Origin: Thermomicrobiales bacterium
GTDB lineage: Bacteria > Chloroflexota > Chloroflexia > Thermomicrobiales > UBA6265
Length of the DNA: 8,586 nucleotides
NCBI GenBank assembly: GCA_020847015.1
Contig: JADLCW010000238.1
Location: forward strand, 1 to 8,586
Reading direction: 5' to 3'
Shown: one piece after another, positions 1-5,969 of the stretch
How the letters are laid out: every line of letters begins with the position of its first letter
How positions within the stretch are numbered: the stretch's first letter is position 1
Notes under the pieces: generated by a model
Told to the model about the DNA's origin: nothing
Seen by the model: the letters and a program-made list of their open reading frames with translations, nothing else
The model's database searches: none
Translations under genes and position numbers: made by a program

Positions 1-18
1 GCCGCCGCCGGGTGGTAG

Positions 19-31
19 CGTTGCCGCAACG
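19..31. promoter_or_regulatory. Short inverted repeat upstream of the sugar ABC ATPase gene
   Basis: CGTTGC-C-GCAACG, 6-bp arms around one base, lies 32 bp before the ATPase start codon. It could be a small operator or part of an upstream terminator; the window begins too close to tell. Nothing else is recognisable in the first 63 bases apart from the ribosome binding site AAAGGTG (50-56). Confidence 0.2.
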
Positions 32-63
32 GCCAGCAGTCAATTCCGAAAGGTGTCTTCGCC

Positions 64-1581
64 ATGGGCGATGCGCTGCTTCGTGCGACCGGCATCACCA
101 AGCGCTACGGCGGCATCGACGCGCTGCGTGGCGTCGATCTGGAGATCCATCCAGGCGAAGTGCATGCTCTGATGGGCGAGAACGGAGCCGGCAAATCCAC
201 CCTCGCCAAAATCGTGGCCGGCGTGGAGCGCCCCGACGGAGGGGTCATCGAATGGATGGGGCGGACGGTCGCATTCCACGACACGCGCGAAGCGACGGCC
301 GCCGGCATCGCCATCGTGCTGCAGGAACTCAGCCTGATCCCCGATCTGTCGGTGGCCGAGAATCTGTTTCTCGTTCACGATGACGCCTATCACGGCGGCT
401 GGTGGCTCGACCGCGCGGCGCTGCGCCGCCGCGCCTACGCGCTCTACGATCGGCTCGGTTGGGAGCTGCCGGTCGAGCCCGATCGCAAGGTGGGTGACCT
501 CACCGTCGCCGAGCAGCAGATGGTGGAGATCCTGCGCGCGCTCTCGCTCGACGCGCGGTTATTCATCCTCGACGAACCAACCGCCACGCTCAGTCCGCAT
601 GAGGTGGCGATCCTGTTCCGTCTCGTGCGCACCCTGCGCGACCAGGGCGCCGCGTTCCTGTTGGTGACCCACCGACTGGAGGAGGTGTTCGCGCTCAGCG
701 ATCGCATCACCGTCTACCGCGACGGCGCCTCCTCCGGTCAATTCGAAACTGCGAAAACCACCGAGAGCGACCTGATCCGGGCCATGGTGGGACGCGATCT
801 GGGCGACCTGTTTCAGATCCGACAGCGCGGCGAACCGGGCGCGCCGATGCTGACCGTACGCGGGCTGACCCGCGGCCGCCACGTGCGCGACGCCAACTTC
901 GAGGTGCGGCGGGGTGAAATCGTCGGCATCGCCGGGCTGGTCGGAGCCGGGCGCACCGAACTGATCCGAGCCATCTTCGGAGCCGATCGCGCCGACCGCG
1001 GCGCCATCACGCTCAATGGCCGGGTTGGGTTGCTCTCCTCGCCGGCGGCAGCCATCCGGCAAGGAGCGGCGCTGGTGCCGGAGGATCGCAAGGCGCAAGG
1101 GCTCTCCATCGAGCAGTCGATCGCCGAGAATGTGGCGCTGGCCAACGTCGCCGCCAACGGCGGCTTCTGGTCCCGTCCGCGCGCGGAGCGCAGTCTTGTT
1201 GAACGCATGGTGGCCGATCTGCGGATCAAGGCTCCACAGCCGTGGCGGGCGGTAGCCAGCCTCTCCGGCGGCAATCAGCAAAAAGTGGTGCTCGCCAAGT
1301 GGCTGGCCCTCGACCCGGATCTGATGATCCTCGACGAACCAACCCGCGGCATCGACATCGGGGCCAAGTTCGAGGTCTACCGGTTGATCGACGGGCTGGC
1401 CAATGCCGGCAAGGCGGTGCTCCTGGTGTCCTCGGAACTTCCGGAGATTCTCGCCCTCGCCGATCGCATCCTGGTGATGCGGGGCGGCGCCATCGTCGCG
1501 GAAATGACCCACGATGCGGCCAGCGAGGAAGCGATCCTTTCAGCCGCGGTGCGGGACCGCGCGGCCACGGCAGCCGACTGA
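64..1581 (+). CDS. Sugar ABC transporter ATP-binding protein (RbsA/MglA/XylG type)
   Basis: Cytoplasmic ATPase that powers a carbohydrate importer of the ribose/galactose/xylose class; 505 residues, the usual length for these tandem two-domain ATPases. Domain 1 shows Walker A GENGAGKST (about 38-46), Q-loop Q87, a degenerate signature LTVAEQQ (about 146-152) and Walker B LFILDEP (about 166-172) with a following VTHR switch histidine. Domain 2 has the family's typical non-canonical Walker A GLVGAGRTE (about 291-299, with Arg in place of the P-loop Lys), LVPEDRK (about 337-343), a full signature LSGGNQQK (about 400-407) and Walker B MILDEPTRGID. The degenerate second P-loop is normal for the family and is not damage. 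The start is supported by AAAGGTG about 8 nt upstream. It is followed 60 nt later by the permease and, beyond an opposite-strand gene, by the binding protein. The sugar specificity cannot be read from the ATPase. Confidence 0.95.
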   Translation: MGDALLRATGITKRYGGIDALRGVDLEIHPGEVHALMGENGAGKSTLAKIVAGVERPDGGVIEWMGRTVAFHDTREATAAGIAIVLQELSLIPDLSVAENLFLVHDDAYHGGWWLDRAALRRRAYALYDRLGWELPVEPDRKVGDLTVAEQQMVEILRALSLDARLFILDEPTATLSPHEVAILFRLVRTLRDQGAAFLLVTHRLEEVFALSDRITVYRDGASSGQFETAKTTESDLIRAMVGRDLGDLFQIRQRGEPGAPMLTVRGLTRGRHVRDANFEVRRGEIVGIAGLVGAGRTELIRAIFGADRADRGAITLNGRVGLLSSPAAAIRQGAALVPEDRKAQGLSIEQSIAENVALANVAANGGFWSRPRAERSLVERMVADLRIKAPQPWRAVASLSGGNQQKVVLAKWLALDPDLMILDEPTRGIDIGAKFEVYRLIDGLANAGKAVLLVSSELPEILALADRILVMRGGAIVAEMTHDAASEEAILSAAVRDRAATAAD

Positions 1582-1641
1582 ACCAGTTCGGCCGCCCGAC
1601 AAGCGGCGCGGCCGTCGCGACCGACGGGAAGGGTACGCACC

Positions 1642-2655
1642 ATGGCGAATGCGACCGACGTCCGCAACCTGCCCGAGACCGGGAACGCAACTCCCGCCCG
1701 CGCCGGTTGGTGGCGGCGATTCAGCGAGGAGTACCGGGTCGAGGGGGCGATGCTGGGCGCGTTGCTCCTGCTCGGGTTGGTGCTGAGCATCGCCGCCCCC
1801 AATTTTCTGACCGCAGGTAATCTCCGCAACGTGCTTTGGCAGGTGATGGCCATCGGCATCATCGCCATCGGGCAGACGATGGTGATTCTGACCGGCGGCA
1901 TCGACCTCTCGGTCGGCGGCATCGCCGCCTTCTCGGCGATGGCTGGCGGGCTGCTGATGATGAGCGGCCCGGAGCCGAACGTGCCGCTCGGCATCTTCGC
2001 CACGCTGGCCATCGGCGTCTTGGTGGGAGCGATCAACGGCGCCATCGTCGCCTACGGGCGACTGGCCGCCTTCATCGTCACCCTCGGCATGCTCTCCATC
2101 ACCAATTCGCTTACTTACGTCATCTCCGACGCCAACTCTATCGTCGGGTTGCCAGAAGGCTATCGGGTTTGGGGGCGGGGCGAGATCGCGGGAATCCCGT
2201 GGTATCTGGTGACATTCGTCGCTCTGTTCGTGCTAGGCCACATTTTCTTGTCGCGCACCAAACCGGGGCGATTCATCTACGCTATCGGCAGCAACGAGGA
2301 AGCGGCGCGCCTGTCCGGGGTGAACGTGCGCTTCTACAAGACGATTCCCTACGCCATCACCGGATTGTTGTGCGCTATCGCGGCGATCATCCTCTCGGGC
2401 AAGCTGGGGGCGATCGATCCCGACACCGGCACCGGTTTTGAACTGCGCACGATCGCCGCGGCAGTGATCGGCGGCACAAGTCTGTTCGGGGGCAAGGGCA
2501 CGCTCGTCGGCACCCTCATCGGTGTGTTCCTGATCGGCGTCCTGAGCAATGGGTTGAACCTGCTGCGGGTCAACGCCTTCTGGCAGGGAGCCGCGGTCGG
2601 CGTGGTGATCATCCTCTCGGTGCTGATCGAGCGGCTCTCGCGCAAGCGACGATAG
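1642..2655 (+). CDS. Sugar ABC transporter permease (RbsC type, BPD_transp_2 family)
   Basis: Inner-membrane permease of the same carbohydrate importer; 337 residues, normal for RbsC-like proteins. A hydrophilic N-terminus of about 33 residues is followed by a run of hydrophobic helices (first at about 35-52, next at about 66-84). Family hallmarks are GGIDLSVGG (about 85-93), FIVTLGMLSI in the middle, and near the C-terminus AAAVIGGTSLFGGKGTLVGT followed by a last helix pair ending in a basic RLSRKRR tail. The start has GGAAGGG about 10 nt upstream. It lies 60 nt after the ATPase gene and was probably co-transcribed with it; the gap contains only a weak GCCGC/GCGGC inverted repeat (1591-1607). 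Its 3' end is just 15 bp from the stop codon of the convergent selenoprotein gene, with no obvious terminator between them. Confidence 0.95.
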   Translation: MANATDVRNLPETGNATPARAGWWRRFSEEYRVEGAMLGALLLLGLVLSIAAPNFLTAGNLRNVLWQVMAIGIIAIGQTMVILTGGIDLSVGGIAAFSAMAGGLLMMSGPEPNVPLGIFATLAIGVLVGAINGAIVAYGRLAAFIVTLGMLSITNSLTYVISDANSIVGLPEGYRVWGRGEIAGIPWYLVTFVALFVLGHIFLSRTKPGRFIYAIGSNEEAARLSGVNVRFYKTIPYAITGLLCAIAAIILSGKLGAIDPDTGTGFELRTIAAAVIGGTSLFGGKGTLVGTLIGVFLIGVLSNGLNLLRVNAFWQGAAVGVVIILSVLIERLSRKRR

Positions 2656-2670
2656 GGGAGGGGAACCGCG

Positions 2671-3258
2671 TCAATTGGCAGCCAGGTCGCTCGTCGTCGG
2701 CGGCGGTTCGGGAATGCGCTTCGTCCAGATCGAGCCGGGATAGCGAGCCGCCAGCTCGGCCCAGGCGCGATCGCGCGCCTCGCCGTCGTGCCCGCCCTGG
2801 TAGTACCCGGCGATGCCGAGCCAGTAGCGCGCCTCGTCATGCAGCGGACCCTCGGCGCGGCGCCCGAGCAACTCCTCCAGCCGCGCCACCGCGCGCGCAT
2901 ATTGCGCCTCGCGCAATGACACCACAGTCTCGCCGAGATCGAGCACATCGAGGAACTCGGCCGGCGGCACGGAGTTGACATTGCGGTAGTGGACATTGCC
3001 GCGGCGGTCGGCGATCAGCACCGTCGGCAGCCAGACTACCTGCAGCGGCCGCACGTGCGGATCGGCATGGTCGAGCCGCAACGCGACAAAGCGGTCGTTG
3101 ACCGCCGCGATCACGGCGCGATCTGGATACACCACGGCATCCAGCAGTTCGCAGCCGATTCAGTGCTGCTTTTCGACGTCGATCAGAACCGGCTTGCGTT
3201 CCTGCCGCGCCCGCGCGAACGCCGCGTCCCAATCGTGTTCCCAGTGAATGGCGTCCAT
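2671..3258 (-). CDS. Thioredoxin-like selenoprotein (predicted UxxC) with C-terminal helical repeat domain; UGA at 3160-3162 read as Sec
   Basis: Probable cytosolic thiol/selenol oxidoreductase of 195 residues if the single in-frame UGA is read as selenocysteine. From ATG at 3258 the frame reads HWEHDWDAAFARARQERKPV-LIDVEKQH, then UGA as residue 33, then IGCELLDAVVYPD and on to TGA at 2671. The UGA occupies the first position of the redox motif (U33-I-G-C36) in the setting expected of the Thioredoxin_7-like fold: a W-D-A-A-F-A-x-A helix, the strand PVLIDV, the motif, YPDRAVIAAVNDRFVALRLD, and a WLPT segment carrying the likely cis-proline P78. Residues about 110-180 are helical and TPR-like, with YWLGIAGYYQGG and RYPGSIW. 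There is no signal peptide. ACAGGCAGGG lies just upstream of the chosen ATG; an in-frame ATG at 3285 has a poorly spaced AGG. A SECIS-like hairpin follows the UGA. Coding character is the same on both sides of the UGA. The alternative is a Cys-to-stop point mutation or a sequencing error (TGC/TGT to TGA), since one base would restore CxxC. Confidence 0.8.
3123..3144 (-). promoter_or_regulatory. Bacterial SECIS-like hairpin downstream of the UGA
   Basis: On the - strand the arms CTGGAT and ATCCAG pair perfectly (6 bp), extended inward by a G-U and a C-G pair to 8 bp. The apical loop is CGTGGT, with G in its second position followed by T. Counting the U of UGA as 1, the stem begins at 19, the conserved-type loop G is nucleotide 28, and the stem ends at 40. 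Bacterial SECIS elements sit within the coding region immediately downstream of the UGA, with the apical loop roughly 16-37 nt away and a G among the first two loop bases; this element meets both criteria. No bulged U like that of the E. coli fdhF element is evident. SelB binding is inferred, not shown. Confidence 0.7.
3160..3162 (-). other. In-frame UGA, predicted selenocysteine codon (residue 33)
   Basis: The only stop codon interrupting the thioredoxin-like frame is TGA, placed after ...EKQH and before IGCE, so it replaces the first cysteine of a CxxC motif while the resolving cysteine (C36) is kept. UxxC is a known arrangement in bacterial thioredoxin-fold selenoproteins. The recoding reading is inferred from this position and from the hairpin downstream. 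Confidence 0.8.
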
Positions 3259-3327
3259 GCCCTGCCTGTCGTTCGGACGATCCATCCTGACATCTGCCGT
3301 CGCCCTCGCGGGCTGCGGGCGTGGTGG

Positions 3328-3356
3328 ACAGTAGCGACCGCCGGTCGCGCTGTCAA
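3328..3356 (-). promoter_or_regulatory. Predicted sigma-70-type promoter of the selenoprotein gene
   Basis: On the - strand a perfect -35 box TTGACA (3356-3351) is followed by a 17-bp spacer and a -10-like TACTGT (3333-3328), which keeps the key T, A and final T. It lies about 70 bp upstream of the ATG at 3258, predicting a leader of roughly 60 nt. The spacer contains a perfect inverted repeat (see the next entry). Confidence 0.5.
3334..3348. promoter_or_regulatory. Inverted repeat within the promoter spacer, possible operator
   Basis: GCGACC and GGTCGC arms, 6 bp each, are separated by 3 bp and fill most of the spacer between the -35 and -10 boxes of the selenoprotein promoter. A dyad in this position is typical of a repressor, or of a MerR-like activator, acting on that promoter. 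No regulator gene is present in the window and the GC-rich background makes short dyads fairly common. Confidence 0.3.
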
Positions 3357-3413
3357 CGGCGCCGCCACACCGCGGCATGAAAGCACGAACGCTCTGCCGG
3401 CGCACTCGCTCTA

Positions 3414-3425
3414 CCAGGCGCCTGG
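3414..3425. promoter_or_regulatory. 12-bp perfect palindrome upstream of the sugar-binding protein gene
   Basis: CCAGGCGCCTGG is a perfect palindrome with a central CG, the kind of symmetry seen in LacI/GalR-family operators, which commonly control sugar ABC genes. It lies about 107 bp upstream of the binding-protein start and just before an AT-richer stretch (TTGGTAGCATATG, 3427-3439) that could contain promoter elements, although I find no convincing -35/-10 pair there. Confidence 0.3.
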
Positions 3426-3459
3426 CTTGGTAGCATATGCGGCGATTCAGCCAACCCAT

Positions 3460-3482
3460 CCGGGACGCGCGGTTGCGTCCGG
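3460..3482 (+). promoter_or_regulatory. Stem-loop in the leader of the sugar-binding protein gene
   Basis: GGACGC (3463-3468) pairs with GCGTCC (3475-3480) around the 6-nt loop GCGGTT. After a single bulged G the stem is extended by CC/GG. It is immediately followed by a 16-bp palindrome. If transcription starts upstream of it, it would form in the 5' untranslated RNA and could affect stability or translation. No riboswitch class is recognisable. Confidence 0.3.
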
Positions 3483-3498
3483 CGCCGAAATTTCGGCG
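3483..3498. promoter_or_regulatory. 16-bp perfect palindrome CGCCGAAATTTCGGCG, candidate operator
   Basis: A perfect 8+8 dyad with an AT core lies 33 bp before the ATG of the binding-protein gene and about 22 bp before its GAGGAG ribosome binding site. Uninterrupted symmetry of this length in an intergenic region is a plausible binding site for a dimeric regulator of the sugar importer. The regulator is not in the window, so the assignment is inferred from symmetry and position. Confidence 0.4.
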
Positions 3499-3531
3499 AT
3501 TCCGTGGGATGGGTGGCGACGAGGAGCGTTC

Positions 3532-4593
3532 ATGGACAAGCTCGCATCCGTGCTGCACAAAGGCCGCCTGTCCCGCCGCGACGCCCTGAAGGGAGCGGCG
3601 GCGCTCGGTTTTGCCGGGTCCGCCCTCAGCTTCGCCGGCCACTCTGGTGCGCTGGCCGAAGGCGAGGATTACCAGATCGCCTATCTGACGCCCGGGCTCA
3701 ACGCTCCGTTCTGGAAATATCTCTCCGACGGCATCAAGCAGCAGGCTGCCAAAGACTCCGCCGCCACCGGCGCCAAAATCACGGTCACCGACTACGATTC
3801 CCGCAACAGCGCCGGCACGCAACTGCAGAACGCGCAGGACGCCATCACCGCCGGGGTCGATCTGATCGTGCTCTCTCCGACCGATAGTTCCTCCGCCCCC
3901 ACGGTGCTGGAGCTGGCCGCCGAGAACAACGTCCCGGTGATCATCGCCGACATCGGCACGGACGAGGGCGACTACGTCTCCTTCGTCATCTCCAGCAACG
4001 AGACCGGCGCCTACGACGCCGGCAAGGTGCTGATGGAGAAGATGAAGGCAGACGGGTTCGCAGGCGCGGACGTGCTGATGATCACCATCTCCCAGGCGCG
4101 CCTCAACGGCCAGAATCGCACCAAGGGCATCACTCGCGCGGTGGAGGAGGGCGGCAGCAAGATCGTGCAGTTCCTCCAGAGCGAGGATTACACCCGAGTC
4201 GAAGCGCAGGCGCAGGCCTCCGACCTGCTCAGCGCCAACCCGGACGCGCACGGCTTCTTCTCGCAGCACGACGAAGCCACGCTTGGAGCCTGGGCGGCCA
4301 TCGAGGAGTCGGGGCGGGCCGACCAAATCGTCTTCACCGCCTTCGATGGCAGCCCGGAGACGGTCGAACTGATCAAACAAGGCAAGGTGGCGGCGGCCTC
4401 CATGCAGCAGCCCGTGCTGATGGGTCGCATCTCGATGGAGGTGGGACTGAAGCACCTGCGCGGCGAGGAGGTCGAGAAGGAGACTGAGGTCCCGACCATT
4501 CTGGTCACCACCGAGAACGTGAACGACCTGGAGGCGCAGTTGGCCGATACGGTCTTCCCGGTCACCGGCGATGCGGGCACGCCGACGGCGTAG
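3532..4593 (+). CDS. Sugar ABC transporter substrate-binding protein (Peripla_BP_4 / RbsB-like), Tat-exported
   Basis: Extracytoplasmic carbohydrate receptor of the importer encoded to its left; 353 residues. The N-terminus LSRRDALKGAAALG carries a twin-arginine pair (R15, R16), followed by a hydrophobic stretch and an ALA-E cleavage site after about residue 42. No cysteine lipobox is seen, so it is predicted to be Tat-exported and soluble. The mature part starts YQIAYLTPGLNAPFWKYLSDGIKQQA, the classic periplasmic sugar-binding opening. It continues with DAITAGVDLIVLSPTDSSS, VPVIIADIG, VLMITISQARLNGQNRTKGI and FTAFDGSPETVELIKQGKVAA, all typical of the RbsB-like type I fold. It ends in a short Thr/Pro/Ala tail (GTPTA). 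The start at 3532 is fixed by GAGGAG 5 nt upstream and by the signal peptide; the frame is open further upstream only because of high GC. It is separated from the permease by an opposite-strand gene and has its own upstream region. The ligand is unknown. Confidence 0.93.
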   Translation: MDKLASVLHKGRLSRRDALKGAAALGFAGSALSFAGHSGALAEGEDYQIAYLTPGLNAPFWKYLSDGIKQQAAKDSAATGAKITVTDYDSRNSAGTQLQNAQDAITAGVDLIVLSPTDSSSAPTVLELAAENNVPVIIADIGTDEGDYVSFVISSNETGAYDAGKVLMEKMKADGFAGADVLMITISQARLNGQNRTKGITRAVEEGGSKIVQFLQSEDYTRVEAQAQASDLLSANPDAHGFFSQHDEATLGAWAAIEESGRADQIVFTAFDGSPETVELIKQGKVAAASMQQPVLMGRISMEVGLKHLRGEEVEKETEVPTILVTTENVNDLEAQLADTVFPVTGDAGTPTA

Positions 4594-4612
4594 CCGCTGC
4601 TCCCGGATCGCG

Positions 4613-4666
4613 CCAACGAACATCGCCCCCGGACGCATACCGCGAACCGGGGGCGATGCTCGTTGG
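4613..4666. terminator. Strong hairpin between convergent genes, probable bidirectional terminator
   Basis: CCAACGA + CATCGCCCCCGG pairs with CCGGGGGCGATG + TCGTTGG: 7 bp and 12 bp of perfect pairing separated by one A/C mismatch, closing a 14-nt loop (4633-4646). It lies 19 bp after the stop of the sugar-binding protein gene and 19 bp after the stop of the cupin gene, which face each other. There is no clear T-tract on either side, so it may act as a weak intrinsic terminator or a 3'-end stabiliser. Confidence 0.7.
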
Positions 4667-4685
4667 TTGCGCGCAAAGTCGCCGA

Positions 4686-5114
4686 TCAGTCGCCGGCCGC
4701 GCTCGCCGCCCGGGTCAGCGCCGGCGCTTCGCCCGCCGCGACCTCGACGAAGTCGGGGAGCCCTTCCAGATCCTTCTCCGGCCCGCCCGGGTTGTACACC
4801 GCCAAGAGGCGCATCGGCGCCCACCCGGTGTTGAGCGTGGAGTGGAACACGCCGGTCGGGACGTACAGCACGTCGCCGGCGCGCACCGGGAACGGTTCGC
4901 CATCATCCATCATCTGCTCTCCCTCGCCGGAGAGCACATAGAGAATTTCTTCCGAGGCGGGATGATTGTGGCGGTCATGCCCCTTGCCCGGCAGCAGCAT
5001 GACCTCGCCGAAGGTCATTCCCGCACCCGGCGTCGCCCCCGGCGAGACGTACCACTTGATCGCACCCCAATCGAATGTCTTGGTCGGCAGGGCGTTCGGA
5101 TCCACCGCCTGCAT
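4686..5114 (-). CDS. Single-domain cupin protein
   Basis: Small metal-binding beta-barrel protein of 142 residues; cupins of this size act as isomerases, dioxygenases, sugar-modifying enzymes or ligand sensors, and the exact role here is unknown. Both cupin motifs are intact. Motif 1 is GKGHDRHNHPASEEILYVLSG, with H49, H51 and E55/E56 as likely metal ligands. Motif 2 is GDVLYVPTGVFHSTLN (80-95), with H91. The N-terminus (TKTFDWGAIKWYVSP) and C-terminus (RLLAVYNPGGPEKDLEGLPDF) resemble cupins with a substrate-facing aromatic rim, and there is no signal peptide. The start has a very strong AAGGAGGAG about 5 nt upstream. It is the last gene of the leftward operon, 18 bp after the TIM-barrel gene, suggesting a role in the same pathway. 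Confidence 0.9.
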   Translation of the reverse strand: MQAVDPNALPTKTFDWGAIKWYVSPGATPGAGMTFGEVMLLPGKGHDRHNHPASEEILYVLSGEGEQMMDDGEPFPVRAGDVLYVPTGVFHSTLNTGWAPMRLLAVYNPGGPEKDLEGLPDFVEVAAGEAPALTRAASAAGD

Positions 5115-5132
5115 CGTGCTCCTCCTTGTCGG

Positions 5133-5969
5133 CTACGCCTGCACCCGGATGTTCTTGAATCGGCGCGCTGTTTCGGTGATGGCGACCTCGACCGGAAGCC
5201 GCTCGAAACTGGTGGACCCGTAAAATCCGTCCACCCCGGTGGTGTGCTCCAACACGTACGTCGCGTCTTCCACCTCGGCGATCGGGCCGCCGTGGCAGAT
5301 CACCAGAATATCCGGGTTAACCGCCTTCGCCGCATCGTGCATCGCCTGCACGCGCTCGACCGCCTCGTCGAGGCTGATGGCGGTCTTGGCTCCGATCATG
5401 CCCTTCGTCGTCAATCCGACGTGGGCCACCAGGATATCGGCTCCGGCCTCGGCCATCGCTCGCGCCTCATCCGGATTGAAGGCGTAGGGAGAGGTGAGCA
5501 TATCCATCTCGTGGGCGAGACGAATCATGTCCACTTCCAGCCCAAATCCCATCCCGGTTTCTTCGAGGTTCTGCCGGAACACGCCGTCGATCAGACCCAC
5601 CGTCGGGAAGTTTTGCACCCCGACGAACCCCATGTCCCGCAACTCGCGCAGGAAGACCGGCATCAACCGGAACGGATCGGTGCCGCACACGCCGGCCAGC
5701 ACCGGGGTGTGTTTGACGACCGGCAACACCTCGCCGGACATCTCTACCACGATGCCGTTGGCGTCGCCGTAGGAGAGCAACCCCGCCAGCGACCCTCGGC
5801 CGGCCATCCGATAGCGACCGGAGTTATAGATGACAATCAGATCGGCCCCGCCTGCCTCGGCGCACTTGGCGGACAACCCGGTGCCGGCGCCCGTGCCGAC
5901 GATGACGCCGCCGCTGGCGACGACGCCGCGCAGCCGCTCCAGAATGTCCGATCGGCTTTCCGTAATCAT
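5133..5969 (-). CDS. TIM-barrel protein of the phosphoenolpyruvate hydrolase family (PF09370-like; equivalent to the Tm-1 C-terminal half)
   Basis: A 278-residue predicted cytosolic TIM-barrel protein, named after a phosphoenolpyruvate hydrolase annotation whose biochemical basis for this branch is uncertain. Family hallmarks are GVIVGTGAGTGLSAKCAEAGGADLIVIYNSGRYRMAGRGSLAGLL split over residues 21-65, a GDANGIVVEM strand, PVLAGVCGTDPFR (89-101), FVGVQNFPTVGLIDG (115-129), the E-T-G-M-G-F/EVDMI segment (137-149), VAHVGLTTKG (181-190), ILVICHGGPI (221-230) and GFYGSTSFERLP (248-259). The start ATG at 5969 overlaps the stop of the Tm-1-like gene as ATGA, with GGGAGGG upstream, so the two are probably translationally coupled. 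The frame stays open far upstream of this ATG through the neighbouring gene, but that extension has no family similarity. In plants and fungi a homologous domain follows a UPF0261 domain in one polypeptide. Confidence 0.9.
   Translation of the reverse strand: MITESRSDILERLRGVVASGGVIVGTGAGTGLSAKCAEAGGADLIVIYNSGRYRMAGRGSLAGLLSYGDANGIVVEMSGEVLPVVKHTPVLAGVCGTDPFRLMPVFLRELRDMGFVGVQNFPTVGLIDGVFRQNLEETGMGFGLEVDMIRLAHEMDMLTSPYAFNPDEARAMAEAGADILVAHVGLTTKGMIGAKTAISLDEAVERVQAMHDAAKAVNPDILVICHGGPIAEVEDATYVLEHTTGVDGFYGSTSFERLPVEVAITETARRFKNIRVQA

Noticed and set aside
559..1512. A 317-residue - strand frame opposite the sugar ATPase
   Set aside because: It is the antisense of a fully conserved ABC ATPase, with no motif or ribosome binding site of its own.
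2671..3135. A shorter thioredoxin-like protein of 154 residues starting at GTG 3135
   Set aside because: It would lack the first strand and the whole redox motif, and the codons upstream through the UGA to ATG 3258 clearly continue the same fold. The fuller gene with a recoded UGA explains the sequence better.
3160..3258. The UGA as a nonsense mutation making the gene a pseudogene
   Set aside because: Not excluded, but a random stop falling exactly on the catalytic Cys, with no other stop or frameshift and a SECIS-like hairpin at the right distance, is less likely than Sec coding.
2989..3531. N-terminal extension of the sugar-binding protein in the same open frame (up to 534 residues)
   Set aside because: The frame is open because of high GC. 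It overlaps the selenoprotein gene antisense, has no recognisable domain, and would bury the Tat signal peptide; the GAGGAG site and signal fix the start at 3532.
3160..4824. A 554-codon - strand open frame opposite the sugar-binding protein gene
   Set aside because: Only its last 32 codons (from ATG 3258) match a protein family; the rest is the antisense of the binding-protein gene and crosses the terminator and the cupin gene end.
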